From: Musa acuminata AAA Group
Lineage: Eukaryota; Streptophyta; Magnoliopsida; Zingiberales; Musaceae
Reading direction: 5' to 3'
Assembly (NCBI RefSeq): GCF_036884655.1
Contig: NC_088335.1
Location: forward strand, 48,830,001-48,894,000
Length of the DNA: 64,000 bases
The notes beneath the pieces are model-generated. The model was not told the origin of the DNA. It saw nothing but the letters and a program-made list of their open reading frames with translations, and searched no databases. Positions 10,738-21,806 of this stretch are shown one piece after another. A program made the translations under genes and the position numbers. Positions within the stretch are counted from its first letter, which is position 1; each line of letters starts with the position of its first letter.

Positions 10738-13700
10738 GAAGAGACAAGCAGAGGTAGAGTACACGAAAGACTGGGAGTGGTTTAGATACGACGTAAGGGA
10801 TCAGCCGACGAAGCTGGTGAGTGACCCCAACGACAAGAGGCATTGAATTGGACGCGAGACGAGTTACTCGTGTACCCCAACACTGTACGGGTGCTGTGCG
10901 ACCGTTCACATGCATGCTTCGTCCTTCCTCACTGTTCCTTCATGCACCTCCAGCTCCAGTTAAACCCTTCCTTCTTTCCGACTCATCTCTTTGGCTCATG
11001 ACAGACTTCAAAGGGTAACCATTATAATAGCATCATTCCCAGTCGCAAAACGACAGTCTTAATGCATAACATTTAGAGATAACAATGGTCCGGCGTGGTT
11101 AAATTGGATCATGACTGATATATTTTCCTAAGCTGGTCGGGTTTCGAAGTCCCATACATACAAATGATCACCTATCAAGATATTATGAGGTGGAGCCCGA
11201 TACCGAGTCGGCAACGACCTACCACGATTTATACCTCTCTTTAAATTTTGTACGCCTTGGTTGGCAATCTTATAGATTTCACATTAGTTCATAAGGAATA
11301 TTTATGGATGCACAGTTATCACAACTCCAAACCTCGGTTTTAGCAACCAAAGCTCCTATCAATCGAATACCAATCAACTCTTTCAAAGTTGGAGATCTCA
11401 CCAACACAAAAAGAGATGATAAGGAGCCAAATGTAGCATAGTCTTTACAAAAATTTCACCTCTTGACATCAGTTTGCAGGTCTTTGGCTTGCTCATGAAG
11501 GTTTGAGTTCCTTCACCTACACATATTTATAGAATGACAGCAACAGCTGACTTTCCAGATAAACTGCATGAACAGGCGTGCGGCTGGCTCAGATCAGCGA
11601 TATGCTTTGGATTACAAGAAAAGAGAAGTTTAGGTTATCATCTCCAACTCACTTTCACCAAACAAGATTTGCCTACCCATCAATCAAATCCATGTGTAAC
11701 TCGGTTTCTTCTCGATCCCAGCATTGACTTCATCAAACAAACATCTCTTTCCCCATTAATGACAAAGTGGTGATCGAGCATCGGTCCAAGCAGGAAGGAG
11801 CTTCCCTGCAGACACCTGTAAACCAGCAGCAAGTGATAGGTGCCAAGTGTGGAAAGATTAAATAAACATTAGATTAAGTGTTTGATTAGTACAAGGAGTT
11901 CTGATGGAATTACGTTTGGCTATGGTCTTTGCTTTTATGGCTTATGGTTCGTTAATTATGAGAGGTCGGCAGTGATGAATCAAAACTTCCTAGTGTTTGG
12001 TGTCTCTACTATTCCCTCTTCTCTATCAATTGATACATCTGTCAACTGATAAAGCGGCACGAAACACTGGTGCCAAGTTTATTTGTGTGCACTACGGCAG
12101 TAAAGAGTTGAAGATTGCTAATGCCCATTTGAGTACACAAGTGTCCTTTTTTACCTACTGGTGCTAAACTTTCTCAGGCACAGTAGGCTGAGTTCAACTT
12201 GAAGACTAGCTTTAACTTGTGTTGGTTGACCTAATTTTGAGCTGTCATTGGATAAACATCATGGTGTCTTGCACTCCTGATGTTGATCTTTTGGCCATTC
12301 TTTGTCACCTGCAGTTGTTCAGATGGAAAGAACGAAGAACTCTTGTTTGTTTCTTCTTTCTTTTTTTTTCCTTTGATATGCCAAAATGAAGAAAAGAAAC
12401 AGTCTCTTCTCATAACTACTAATTAATATATCAAATTAGTACAGATGTGACAATACCCAAAAAACATATGATGGCTACACCTTCGAATCAATGAATCTAA
12501 AATGATGTTCTATAACCTCTATTCACAACGCAGCTCATGTCCATGGCTTCCAGGTGTCCATCTACATCATAGAGTAGCAACCACAGACTATCTTACCATG
12601 ACACTAACATTCACCTTCTGTCTTATATACACATAAAACTATCCAATTTCATCATGTCATTAGGATTTGATGGTTATGTGCCTAACCTCTGCTTAATCCT
12701 CCATAACGCTAACATATATTACTACCTTCCTAGTTGTTATGGTAAAGGACCTACCTTAACTTGAGATCAGATCTTCCGCCATGGGAATAAAAAGAAGGAG
12801 ACTTAATAAACAATAATTTACTCCATTGGAGACTTTTACTCTTGGAGAACAAGAAAAGGGGAACATTTAATTCTGATGTTTATTGAGGGAGAAGGTTGAT
12901 GACCAACCCACTATGCATTGCCTGTTGAAAGGAACAGATAACAATTCACATCATGAGGGATGACAACATTTAAGTGGTTCAGCCATTACGATAAACTGTG
13001 GCACCTGACTGACTCCATATAGTTTGACCAAGAATTCAAAAATGCTTAACCTTGTTTTACTGCATTAACTTTTATGTAATGCATGTTTTCTCTCTGTGCC
13101 TTGAGACACAACAGAAACAATTCTTAACAGAGAATGCAGTCTTTAATTCTCTAAGCTTACAATCAAATTCTATTTGAAACTGACTCAACAACTGTGAACA
13201 GAGAAATATAATATTTTATGGGTCGAATCCTTTCTCCCAGAGTTGGACTGTATTTTGCATAACGATCTACATCAATCCTTTTGTAAATCCTTGAAATCTT
13301 AATAAGTTCTTCTTTTGAAAACAAAAAGTCTCTAAGCTTATTCATCTACCATCACTCATATAATTGGCCACGATCGTGTAGTCTTAAAGTCTAATACATC
13401 CCGATCTTATCCTAATCCAAATCTCGTCTAGAGTAATGATATTTACAACCCAAACCAGTCCAAATTAACACTGGCATAAGCACAGGGTGGGTTGGATTAG
13501 CATCATATTGTATTGGAGTCATAATGTGTTGGGTCAAGTTTTCAAGTTTTACATAACTAAAATACATAAGATTATAAGTAAAAAAAAAAGTCTTATATTG
13601 ACAAATTGGATCCATCTTCTAGATCATCATGTTATACTAATTACTCGGTTCGGTCTAAGTCAGTGTTGGAGTAATCCATTTTACATTGGTGATTAGTTGA

Positions 13701-13862
13701 GATTTATAAGCCACTGCAACTGAAAAAAAATAAGATCGATATGAAAAATGGTCCAAGTGGATGACAAACTATGCTTTCTAAAATTTTATATTAGAGGTAA
13801 ATTCATGATTTCATCGTACAAACAGTGACACTTTTGTCACTAAAATCTGCTAGTTGGCACTT

Positions 13863-14090
13863 CAGTCTAAAAGTTTAAATCCTGAGTTGAGACATGATCT
13901 TTGGTTTTATATTCTTAACAGTCCTCCTCATGTGTGAGTAGTAAATTGACTCAAAACTCAAACACATGACACTTAAATTGATTGATCCTGTATGGTATTT
14001 GAACACAAACCTTTCACTCTTCTACCATCCTCCATCTAAAAATTTAAGACATTAGATAAGACATGATCTTTCATTTTATATTTTAACAGA
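13863..14090 (+). repeat. Pair of diverged direct repeats
   Basis: Copies at about 13863-13921 and 14031-14090 share TCTAAAA, TTTAA and then GACATGATCTTT followed by TTTTATATT and TTAACAG. Spacing is about 170 bases. Both copies end at the same motif, which resembles the repeated termini of a dispersed element. Confidence 0.5.
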
Positions 14091-15039
14091 ATCTTCCAAG
14101 GTGGATAAAGCAAATTGGTAGGTCATGATGCAATGAACCATATATGGTGATTGGACAGATCACATGTACAATTACAGAGTTGATGATGTTATTGTTTTTT
14201 TTTTAAACTTTATATAAGAAACAAAAAAAAAATCATGAATCCATCACATAAACCATTGCATTGCTTGTTGTCAAATCTGCTAAAGATCATCATCCACCCC
14301 TCCAAAAACTCTTTGGATTATAGTTTCAAATTTGTGAATGCTTCTTTACTTGTAGCATTTGAAACTGCCTTTATGTAGAAACAACAACATTTTTGCTTGA
14401 CTAATCATTCTCTGTTTTATACATCCACCAAAACCTCCATGAGGTTATAATTGGACTGACCCTTCATGAAAGCAGGAATTACTTTCAGACAATGTTGACA
14501 GATGGGAATAATAAATGGTCACTGGACTTGTCACAAGTAAAACTGCAGTGTCATGAAAGCAAAGTGCGGATCAATGATGCACTTGGTGAGTTGAACTCAC
14601 TAGTCACTGAAAGGAAAATGAGATACTGATGTGATGTGTGTGGTCAATGCAAGTCTTTGATATCATAAATGGTAGGTGACAAGTCAATGGCAAGACATAT
14701 TAAGATGGCCATAGTTGTTAGGTGGAATTTTATGAGATTGTTGACCATTAACAGCAAAGCAATTAGGCAGCTTATTAATTCCTCATCAAGTGTGCAATTA
14801 TTATAAGAATATTTTGTGCTACCTTAAGCTATTAAAGAAAGTGATAACACAGCCAAACATTTTTATTATTATTCAAACAACTTAAGTTTTAGTAAATGTG
14901 ATAATCCAACTGATGATTTTATCATGATAGCAAAATATCAGAGCGGGAATTTGAGGATTGAACCATTGTGTCAATCCACACTTGAGAGTGTGTCATGATG
15001 ATAAAAATATATTAGTTATATATATAAGATTCATAATTT

Positions 15040-15311
15040 TGTGTACTGATCTTGTACTGGCCAGGGTTTGGACCGATACGATACTACCAGTACACTGATA
15101 TGTATCGAGTATCGAAAAAAAAAATCTAAAAAAAGACTGAAAAACAAAAAATAGAAACAGCTAAATACAGAGTCTGTATCGCCTTGTATTGGACGGTACC
15201 AATCGTGTATCAAGCGTAGTGCCTGGTTTATGCTGATCTGTGTATTGATAACCTGTCAGAGCCAATAGGTAAATACCCATCCATCCGTACTGTACCGGAC
15301 CGGATGATATT
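15040..15311. repeat. GTACC/CGATAC-rich interspersed repeat
   Basis: This block is dense in short palindromic strings such as CCGATACGATAC, GTATCGAGTATCG, GGACGGTACCAATCG and GTACTGTACCGGACCGG, with an A-rich centre at 15114-15170. The composition differs from the flanks. It resembles non-autonomous repeats seen in monocot genomes, but the family could not be named. Confidence 0.4.
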
Positions 15312-15618
15312 GCAAACCTTGATTATATAATGAGTTGATAAATGATAAAAGCATGACATGATTATGAATATCAAGCTATGAGAAAGGAGAAGACACATAA
15401 TTTGAAGAAAACGTTGACAATAATTATGACAACCAAAGTAAGGGTTCATCAACAAAAATATACAAGGATGAACCAAGTGCATTGTATTATGAGGATTTGA
15501 GAAAAGTCGATTAACACAATCTTACCTCTGCGAGAAGAGATGTTTCTCTGGTGCAAAAGAACAATCATACTGTTATATCAAAGCTCTTCCTTGACACACA
15601 GGATTGTTCAATTTACAG

Positions 15619-15850
15619 ATGGTGTTCATCTTCCATTGCCCACTGCATCACAGCAGCCTTAGTAGCACTGTCACAACAAAAGCAGATGCAGTAAACACCG
15701 TAATCCAAGCAGTAGTTCTATTTTCTGCTCTTAAGATCAAGTAATGACTATAACAAGCCAGAGTCAGCGGATGACATCTTTAGACATAGCATTATTTTCA
15801 TATCTATGCAAATTTACCATGCAAAACATCCTGGGACCAATATGGGCAAC
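15619..15850 (-). CDS. Possible 3' exons of an unidentified gene
   Basis: After a good minus-strand acceptor (TTTTGTTGTGACAG), the sequence T GCT ACT AAG... encodes ATKAAVMQWAMEDEHHL and a stop near 15619. That is a plausible C-terminus with coding-like composition. A preceding small exon near 15815-15845 (acceptor GATGTAG, donor GCATG/GTAAAT) would add LPILVPGCFAC in a compatible phase. No family was recognised. The 5' part could lie in the GC-rich block around 16640-16820, where a donor (ACGAAAG/GTAAGA) ends an open frame starting at 16819. The gene model is tentative. Confidence 0.3.
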
Positions 15851-17296
15851 TACATCAGCTGGTATCAAGCAACAAATTTCACATGCACCAGACTTTCTCA
15901 CTAGAAGAGCCTACGAGCAGCAAGCCATTTCCGTGGCCTACAGCCACCATTGTAACATGAGTTTTCAGTATTCTGTTTTTAGCACTTCAAGATCATATAA
16001 TTGAAAAGCCTAAGAATGGATGGAATAGAAGCTTTCCACTAGGAAGGTAGCAAGCAATTTTAGTTGGACAGGAAGACAGTGAAATGCTTCCTTGTGCATC
16101 TTCTTTGTTGACAAATATCCCAAGTTTTACCACCAAATATTAGTGCTTTCAGATATATCTGGGAAGGTCAGAGTTCCATGGTCTTATATTTACAGAGTGA
16201 AATAGGAAATTTGATGGATTTCATAGCGTTCAACTTGTTTCTTTGTGATACATTAGTCTAAAAGCCAGATGTCTTGTGGATGTGTAGGATTTTTGGCATA
16301 AAACTTGTTACAATTTCGTTCTGATCACAAGCCGCAGGCTGTGACCAAGTTCATCTGACTGCTCTGCAATTTGTGACCATACCGAATGCACAATTTAATT
16401 GCAACACACTTCTTAAGTAAATGTTGCTTGTTAATCTATCTTTTCCTGTTTCCTATTGTCCTTTTCATCTTAATATTTAGGATTGCTCAACCTGATAAAC
16501 CTCGTCGTGTAGCTGAAATCAACAATGAATCCAAGAAAGAATAATCTACAGTGTCTGACAAAATGTCATACGAAGATGAGACAAATCGTTCGCTGGTATT
16601 CCTCTCCATGGCCAGCAAACTCAAGGAATGGCTTACCCTACCTGGGTTGTGAGAGGTCAGAGTCTTACCTTTCGTTTCGCTTGTAGAAGGAGTCCCTTTT
16701 ACACCGGAGATTGTTCTGACGTCGTCTTGACCGAGTGCAGAAACCCTTCGAGTGGGAATCCTAGCAATAGGCGATCGAGGTGCGGAGGATGAATGGGCTG
16801 CGCCGACGTGAGGATTCAAGGGTTTATTTCACGCAGATGGGAGACAAAGCCCCATCACAGCGATGGTGCTTTGGCAACATTACAAGTTTGAATCCATGAC
16901 CATGGCGAAGGCTTGCGACAAAGGCCGAGCTTTGGATGTCGCAAGTTGTCCGTCTCTCCTGAGACGAGGAACAGGTTTTGTCCCTGAGAAGGGCTCCACC
17001 TGTCCCAATGTCGCCTGGCGTTTGAGTTGAGAACCTGTTTCCTGTCTCGGGGCGAATCCACAACGCTGTCGAATCTGTCGGACGATGCTTTGGAACCGGA
17101 CTTAAGCCACGATTTAACAACGACCAGGGGAACGTGACGCGCGCTGCCTCCAGTCGTGGAGTAAGGCAGTGCGTGGAGTCGCGTCCCTTGAACCCTACAT
17201 CCTTCACCGCGTTTCCGCCTCTTGCTCTTGCGCTCGCCGTTTGCTTCTCGGACCGCTCTCCGATCCCCCATTCTCCTCGTCTTCTGATCTATCTTC

Positions 17297-20200
17297 ATGG
17301 AGATCTGGGGTAATCGCTCTAACTTTTTGCTATTTATTTTCCTCCCCATCTCTCTTCTCTTTTCGTCCGCTTTAGTTGATATGATCGATTGTGGGTAGAG
17401 TTTCCTGTTCGATGAAATTGGCTATAATTATTTGCATTAATTCATACGAGCGCTGGTTTCTATTTCCCCTCTTAACATGCGATCGCTAATAATCTAATTA
17501 GCTTTTGGATGTTCGATTGGTTCTCTTTCTCTCTCTCATAATATTTGTCGGTGTCAATGCCATTAAATGTTGCATCTGCATTTCGAAGGAGAATTTGCTC
17601 TGTCCTTTGGGTTCTTATTCTTCCTTCTTTTGGTCATCTTTATTTTCGCATGTCGTATCTATTTGCGTCTCACACAATGCGCTTGTGGTGTCACCGACAG
17701 TATCACAATTTATAATACAGCGAAAAAGTCTTTTTTTTCATATAGTTTTCTTTTCCTCTGTGTACCTGAAGCAGTTCATTCTCCTGAGTTATCTTCACGG
17801 AACTTCTGGTGGAAAACTATGATGAATATGAGAAACCCTGTAGTGTAGCAGTGTTGTATAAAAAAAAGGGGCGCTCGATGATAAGAATGTTCATTCCGGG
17901 GGTGAGTTTGTATTTTAAAGTTGTTTGATTAACATTATGAATGCTGATTATTATCACTGAGATGAAGAATGAGCCAAAGCATCATAGTAATAATGATCCT
18001 GTGCAACCTGGTTTAAATCAGAAGCTTCCTATTTACTGTCCCCTTTTTACTATCGACAATCCTACCCCGCTCGTCGCCCTCCCTCTTGACATTCTCCTCT
18101 AAATTGTCACGGACAAAACTATAAATAGAGTGTTCGATATAATGCTCGTGTATGTCTGTGTTTTTCGATTTTGTCTCGGTATGTAAAAGGCTTGCATGAG
18201 GCTTGACAGCCCCAATCTTCTTGGCTTTTGTGGTCATTTCAGATTTGTAAATGCAGGTTGTGTGCAATCGTCGCACAGAGGTAAAACTATCTGTAAACAG
18301 ACCATCTAAGCAATCATTTTGGGGGTTTTCTAGCTCTGTAGGTTGGTGCAGAGTGTCAGCTAGTGTAGCATCTAGGAGCTACCTGAGTGGCACATGGTTG
18401 GAGAAGCCTTGGGGGTAGTGTTTAGGGTTGGTTCGTTGCCTGTTCCGCAATAGTATCATGTGAGCATTTGTGAGGACTTTTGACCATGGCGGACCATCTT
18501 GGACCTTTTGTAGCGTGACCGTTCAGAGCTTGTGAAGTTCATGCATGTAATTTGTAAGTGTTTGCTAAAATGGATGCTTGTGGATATTAAGTTAAACACT
18601 TTCTCTGATCCGTCTTCTCTTTTATAGGTTCTTAAAGGATAAAAATTGATCCTTTGCGGACGAACACACAAGGGTGTCACATGACTTAGGCAAAATCAGC
18701 TAAGTTCGTGACAAATCGGAGGAAGGAAAAGAAGAAGATGAGGAAGAGGATGATTTTCATCCATTTGCAAATGTGTAGTTTAGAAATAAAAAAAAAAATT
18801 TAAAATGAGGTTGTAGAGAGTAAAAAGGGGTTACAAATAGTAATCTCCTTAAAGCACAGAAATAACTTCTTTGCTTGTAAAGGTAAATCGTCTACATTGA
18901 CCCCAAGACCTTGTTTTGGCAGGAGCTTTGTGCATTTGGATATCCTTTGTCACTGGTACTAATAAGATAGTGTGCATTCCATGGCCACCATGTAGATGTG
19001 TTCTGCAGCAACATACTGGTTAATAGTTTCCAATTTGTGGCAATTGGGAACATTGAGCAATTGCCACATTGAGAAGTTAGTGGCTCGTGTTTATTTGTGA
19101 GAAATTCTCCCACTTGTAGTTGACAGGGGCTTCTAAAATGAGTGTTCTTTCTTTCATATGGTTCATCTTCTTTATCTTCCTTTATTAATATATTATTGAA
19201 CTCACATAGGAAGCTGTGTTGTATATAAGTCGCATGAGGATGCATATATGCCTTGAAAACCAAGTTTCATTTTTTTTTTCTCTGTTAAAAAAAAAAATCT
19301 TATGTTGTGCACTCTGTTTCTCACCTGTAGCATTGTTTTGATTATTTTACCAAAAAATTTCAGGTATGGAAATCAAACCGGAAGAAACTGTCAAGGACAA
19401 TCCTGGAGAGGAACAAATATGTGCATCTTTCTCAGGTGTTAAATGGGCACATATAAGATGAACTTATTCCTGAGTATTTCTTTTGAATATGTTTATATTA
19501 CCATGCAGACTTGGTTAGGGGAGAGTAAGAAGAAGCATCATGGAAATGAGAATGTATTAATCTATGTGAAATTTAACAACTAATAGCTAGTATTTGGAAC
19601 ACTCTCTGCAGAGAGATGTGCTCAAATTCAATATGGATTGGTTTCTGAGAAAGAATTTGAACTATCTCACGGCTCAAATAATGAGAGTATCTACTTGTGT
19701 TGCTATAAAACCATTGTTCTTGAGGAAGATGAATATCTTTATGACTTTCCTGTGGAAAGCAAATTTTCCTGGTAGTTCATTTCTAATGCTCAATGTAAAC
19801 AGATGCTTGCTATTGTGGAGTTGAATAAGGCTGATAAGCAGAAGGCAAATAGGGATGTTGATGAGGATGACAACGACGAAGATGACAACGACGAAGACGG
19901 AGGAGGATGAATCTGATGATGACAGGTCCTGTACTAGGGCTGTCAAAATATTTGTTTTTCTTGTTTGATGAGTTTTTGCTTTTTCTTGCAGCATCATTGT
20001 TTTGGAGGCCATCTTTTTCCTGTATCAATTTAGATCCTTAACATAGTCTATCAAATTTCATGAAGAAAGATATTTAGTAATGCTTCATATTAGATCATCA
20101 TCTAATCAGCATGCTTTCAAAATGTGAATGCTGTTGTTCATGGATAATCCTTATTGATATTCTTCTTTCAGGATATCGTGGAAGATGACGACAAAAATGA

Positions 20201-20452
20201 AAGCTCAGATGAAGAAGATGAAGCTATCGGTAAAAGAGTACATAGCTTCTTTTGCATATATATTCGGTTATCAGTTATTTGGATGCAACTGTTCAAATTA
20301 CTGGGAAATATTTTGTAATTGTAATAGCTTTTTCCACAGGCTGGACCTTCTAACGAAGGAACAGTTGACCAATATTAAAATCACAGGCGATGCTTGTAAG
20401 AGAGAGGGCCATTCTGCGACACCCCGTCCTGCAAAACAAGGTGACAATGGCA
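17297..20452 (+). pseudogene. HD2-type histone deacetylase pseudogene
   Basis: The remnants follow the plant HD2 (nucleoplasmin-fold) gene plan. Exon 1 (17297-17309) encodes MEIWG. Exon 2 (19364-19434) encodes MEIKPEETVKDNPGEEQ, then shifts frame before YVHLSQ. Exon 3 (from 19509) encodes LGESKKK...LIYVKFNN, hits TAA, and resumes in another frame as LVFGTLSAERCAQIQYG, EKEFELSHGS and CYKTIV. Acidic exons follow at 19803-19925 and 20172-20229 (DEDDNDEDDNDED; DIVEDDDKNESSDEEDE). From 20340 there is a tail with EGHSATPRPAKQ, in an incompatible phase. Splice signals are largely intact. The usual C-terminal C2H2 finger is not found before 20640. Intact HD2 proteins are nucleolar chromatin repressors. 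At least two frame lesions and the missing finger argue this copy is dead. Confidence 0.8.
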
Positions 20453-20845
20453 AGTATGTCTTTTGTTCGATTCTTGTTTCTTCTTAGATATGAAACAATT
20501 CTAGTGTACAGTTATATCTCTTTTTTTTTGGGTTTTCATATCAATTTTTTAATCTAACATATCTGCTTGGATAGGGAATAACTTGTTCTCATCATCATAT
20601 CTATCCACTCGGCACCCCCTTCAGCTCTAAACCTGGAATCCTCATGGCCCATTTCTTTCGGTCAAAAGGTTCTTTACTGCTACATACTTTACTATACACA
20701 AGATTGGCATCTCGAGACACCCAAGAAACGAAAAGGATCTGCCTGCTGCGTTTCGACGCTAACTCTGTCTTCGAAGAAGGAATCGGTGGTCTACCATGCG
20801 GGACTTCAAATACGATTCTTCCCTGCCATGTTTGTTGTGCAGGAG

Positions 20846-21331
20846 ATGGATAACAACATGAACAGGGAAGTAGCAGAGCCTGTTGGCTTCTCCCAAAGAC
20901 TCCTCAACTTCCTCGTCAAGAAATCCAACCGTCAAGGTCAGCCAAACCTCGCCGGTAATACCCAGCAAGGAGACAGCAGCCGTTTCAAAGGCCAACCCTC
21001 CATGTCTCAGCATGTGGAGACTCGCGTCCCAGTTACTATCTACAAAGATGGCAAGCTCGGTTTCACTCCTCGGGTGGAAGTGCCGGTGGAGTACCAGGAA
21101 CCCAGTGGATCCGCGAAGCTCCGGGAATCGAGATCAGCCAAGACGGAAGCAGACGTAGCAGTTGAGGCAGTAGCCGACGAAGCAACCCCACCACCACCGC
21201 CCAAGAAGGTTGCCAAGAAGTCCGTCACGATCAAGGTTGATATTGAAGACAGAGATGGCATCAAGAAGAAACCATCCATGTCGGCGAGGAGCGCCGCAGA
21301 AGAGAAGAAGTGGCTCAGGATGTGGAGCTGA
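20846..21331 (+). CDS. Unknown 161-residue basic protein
   Basis: This frame is open from 20786, but the ATG at 20846 (GAGATGGATAACAAC) is preferred because a likely acceptor (TTGTTGTGCAG) lies directly before it and the upstream residues look like translated leader. The product starts MDNNMNREVAEPVGFSQRLL. A short amphipathic stretch (LLNFLVKKS) is followed by a Ser/Gln-rich region. A more conserved-looking centre reads VPVTIYKDGKLGFTPRVEVP, followed by PPPPPKKVAKK and a charged tail ending KKWLRMWS. No domain, signal peptide or membrane segment was recognised. It sits between the HD2 pseudogene and the ABCF gene on the same strand. Codon composition is gene-like, so it is probably real. An upstream 5' exon may exist. 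Confidence 0.6.
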   Translation: MDNNMNREVAEPVGFSQRLLNFLVKKSNRQGQPNLAGNTQQGDSSRFKGQPSMSQHVETRVPVTIYKDGKLGFTPRVEVPVEYQEPSGSAKLRESRSAKTEADVAVEAVADEATPPPPPKKVAKKSVTIKVDIEDRDGIKKKPSMSARSAAEEKKWLRMWS

Positions 21332-21633
21332 AGAAGAAAGAGAAACCATGGAGTCCGCCATGCGAGGAAGGCAGACGACAAGTCAAATGTACTCGTGAAG
21401 CAGCAGAAATCCTTTGCCAAGCATGTTGTACTCTTTCGTGGAGTCCGTGAATGTAATAAGTGTGTTCTTGGGTTGCTCGGTTTCTTCGTCGTCGTCTTCT
21501 CCGATACGTGTCGGTTATTTGCTTGTGGGCGTGACCGTGATTAACTCCGAGATCAGGAATAAACCATGAACCCGGTTTATTCCTGATCGAACCGGCATCC
21601 GGTTCGGAATTGGATCGGGTGGGCTCCGCACCT

Positions 21634-21640
21634 TATAAAT
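21634..21640 (+). promoter_or_regulatory. TATA box of the ABCF gene
   Basis: TATAAAT lies 167 bases before the chosen start codon. Transcription should therefore begin near 21665. This excludes the in-frame ATG at 21639, which overlaps the box itself. Confidence 0.65.
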
Positions 21641-21806
21641 GCTCGGTCTCGGACGCGACGAGGGTTTCCGTGGCCGACTCGTAATTCCTCGTTCTCCTCC
21701 CCTCTTTTGCCATCGCCGCCGATCTTTCCTTCTCCGCCGACCGGCTTCCCTTCTTGTCTTTCTTATCGCTTCCGATCTCCACTTCTGCTACGCTGAGACC
21801 GTCGCC

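Larger units (their letters stand above)
10742..15600. other. Gene-poor, AT-rich spacer
   Basis: No frame here looks coding: the longest are under 90 codons and carry no motif. The spacer holds a 57-base direct repeat (13863 and 14031) and a GTACC-rich interspersed repeat (15040-15311). The proximal 100 bases contain the acyl-CoA reductase promoter. Confidence 0.6.

Noticed and set aside
11134..11154. tRNA B-box-like string GGGTTTCGAAGTCCC
   Set aside because: No matching A box or foldable cloverleaf around it.
16824..17349. Minus frames of 127 and 164 codons
   Set aside because: Overlapping GC-rich frames in the likely promoter and leader region of the HD2 locus, with no motif in either.
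21639..21806. In-frame upstream extension of ABCF4 (56 residues)
   Set aside because: Its ATG overlaps the TATA box, and the residues do not resemble ABCF N-termini. The ATG at 21807 has a better context.
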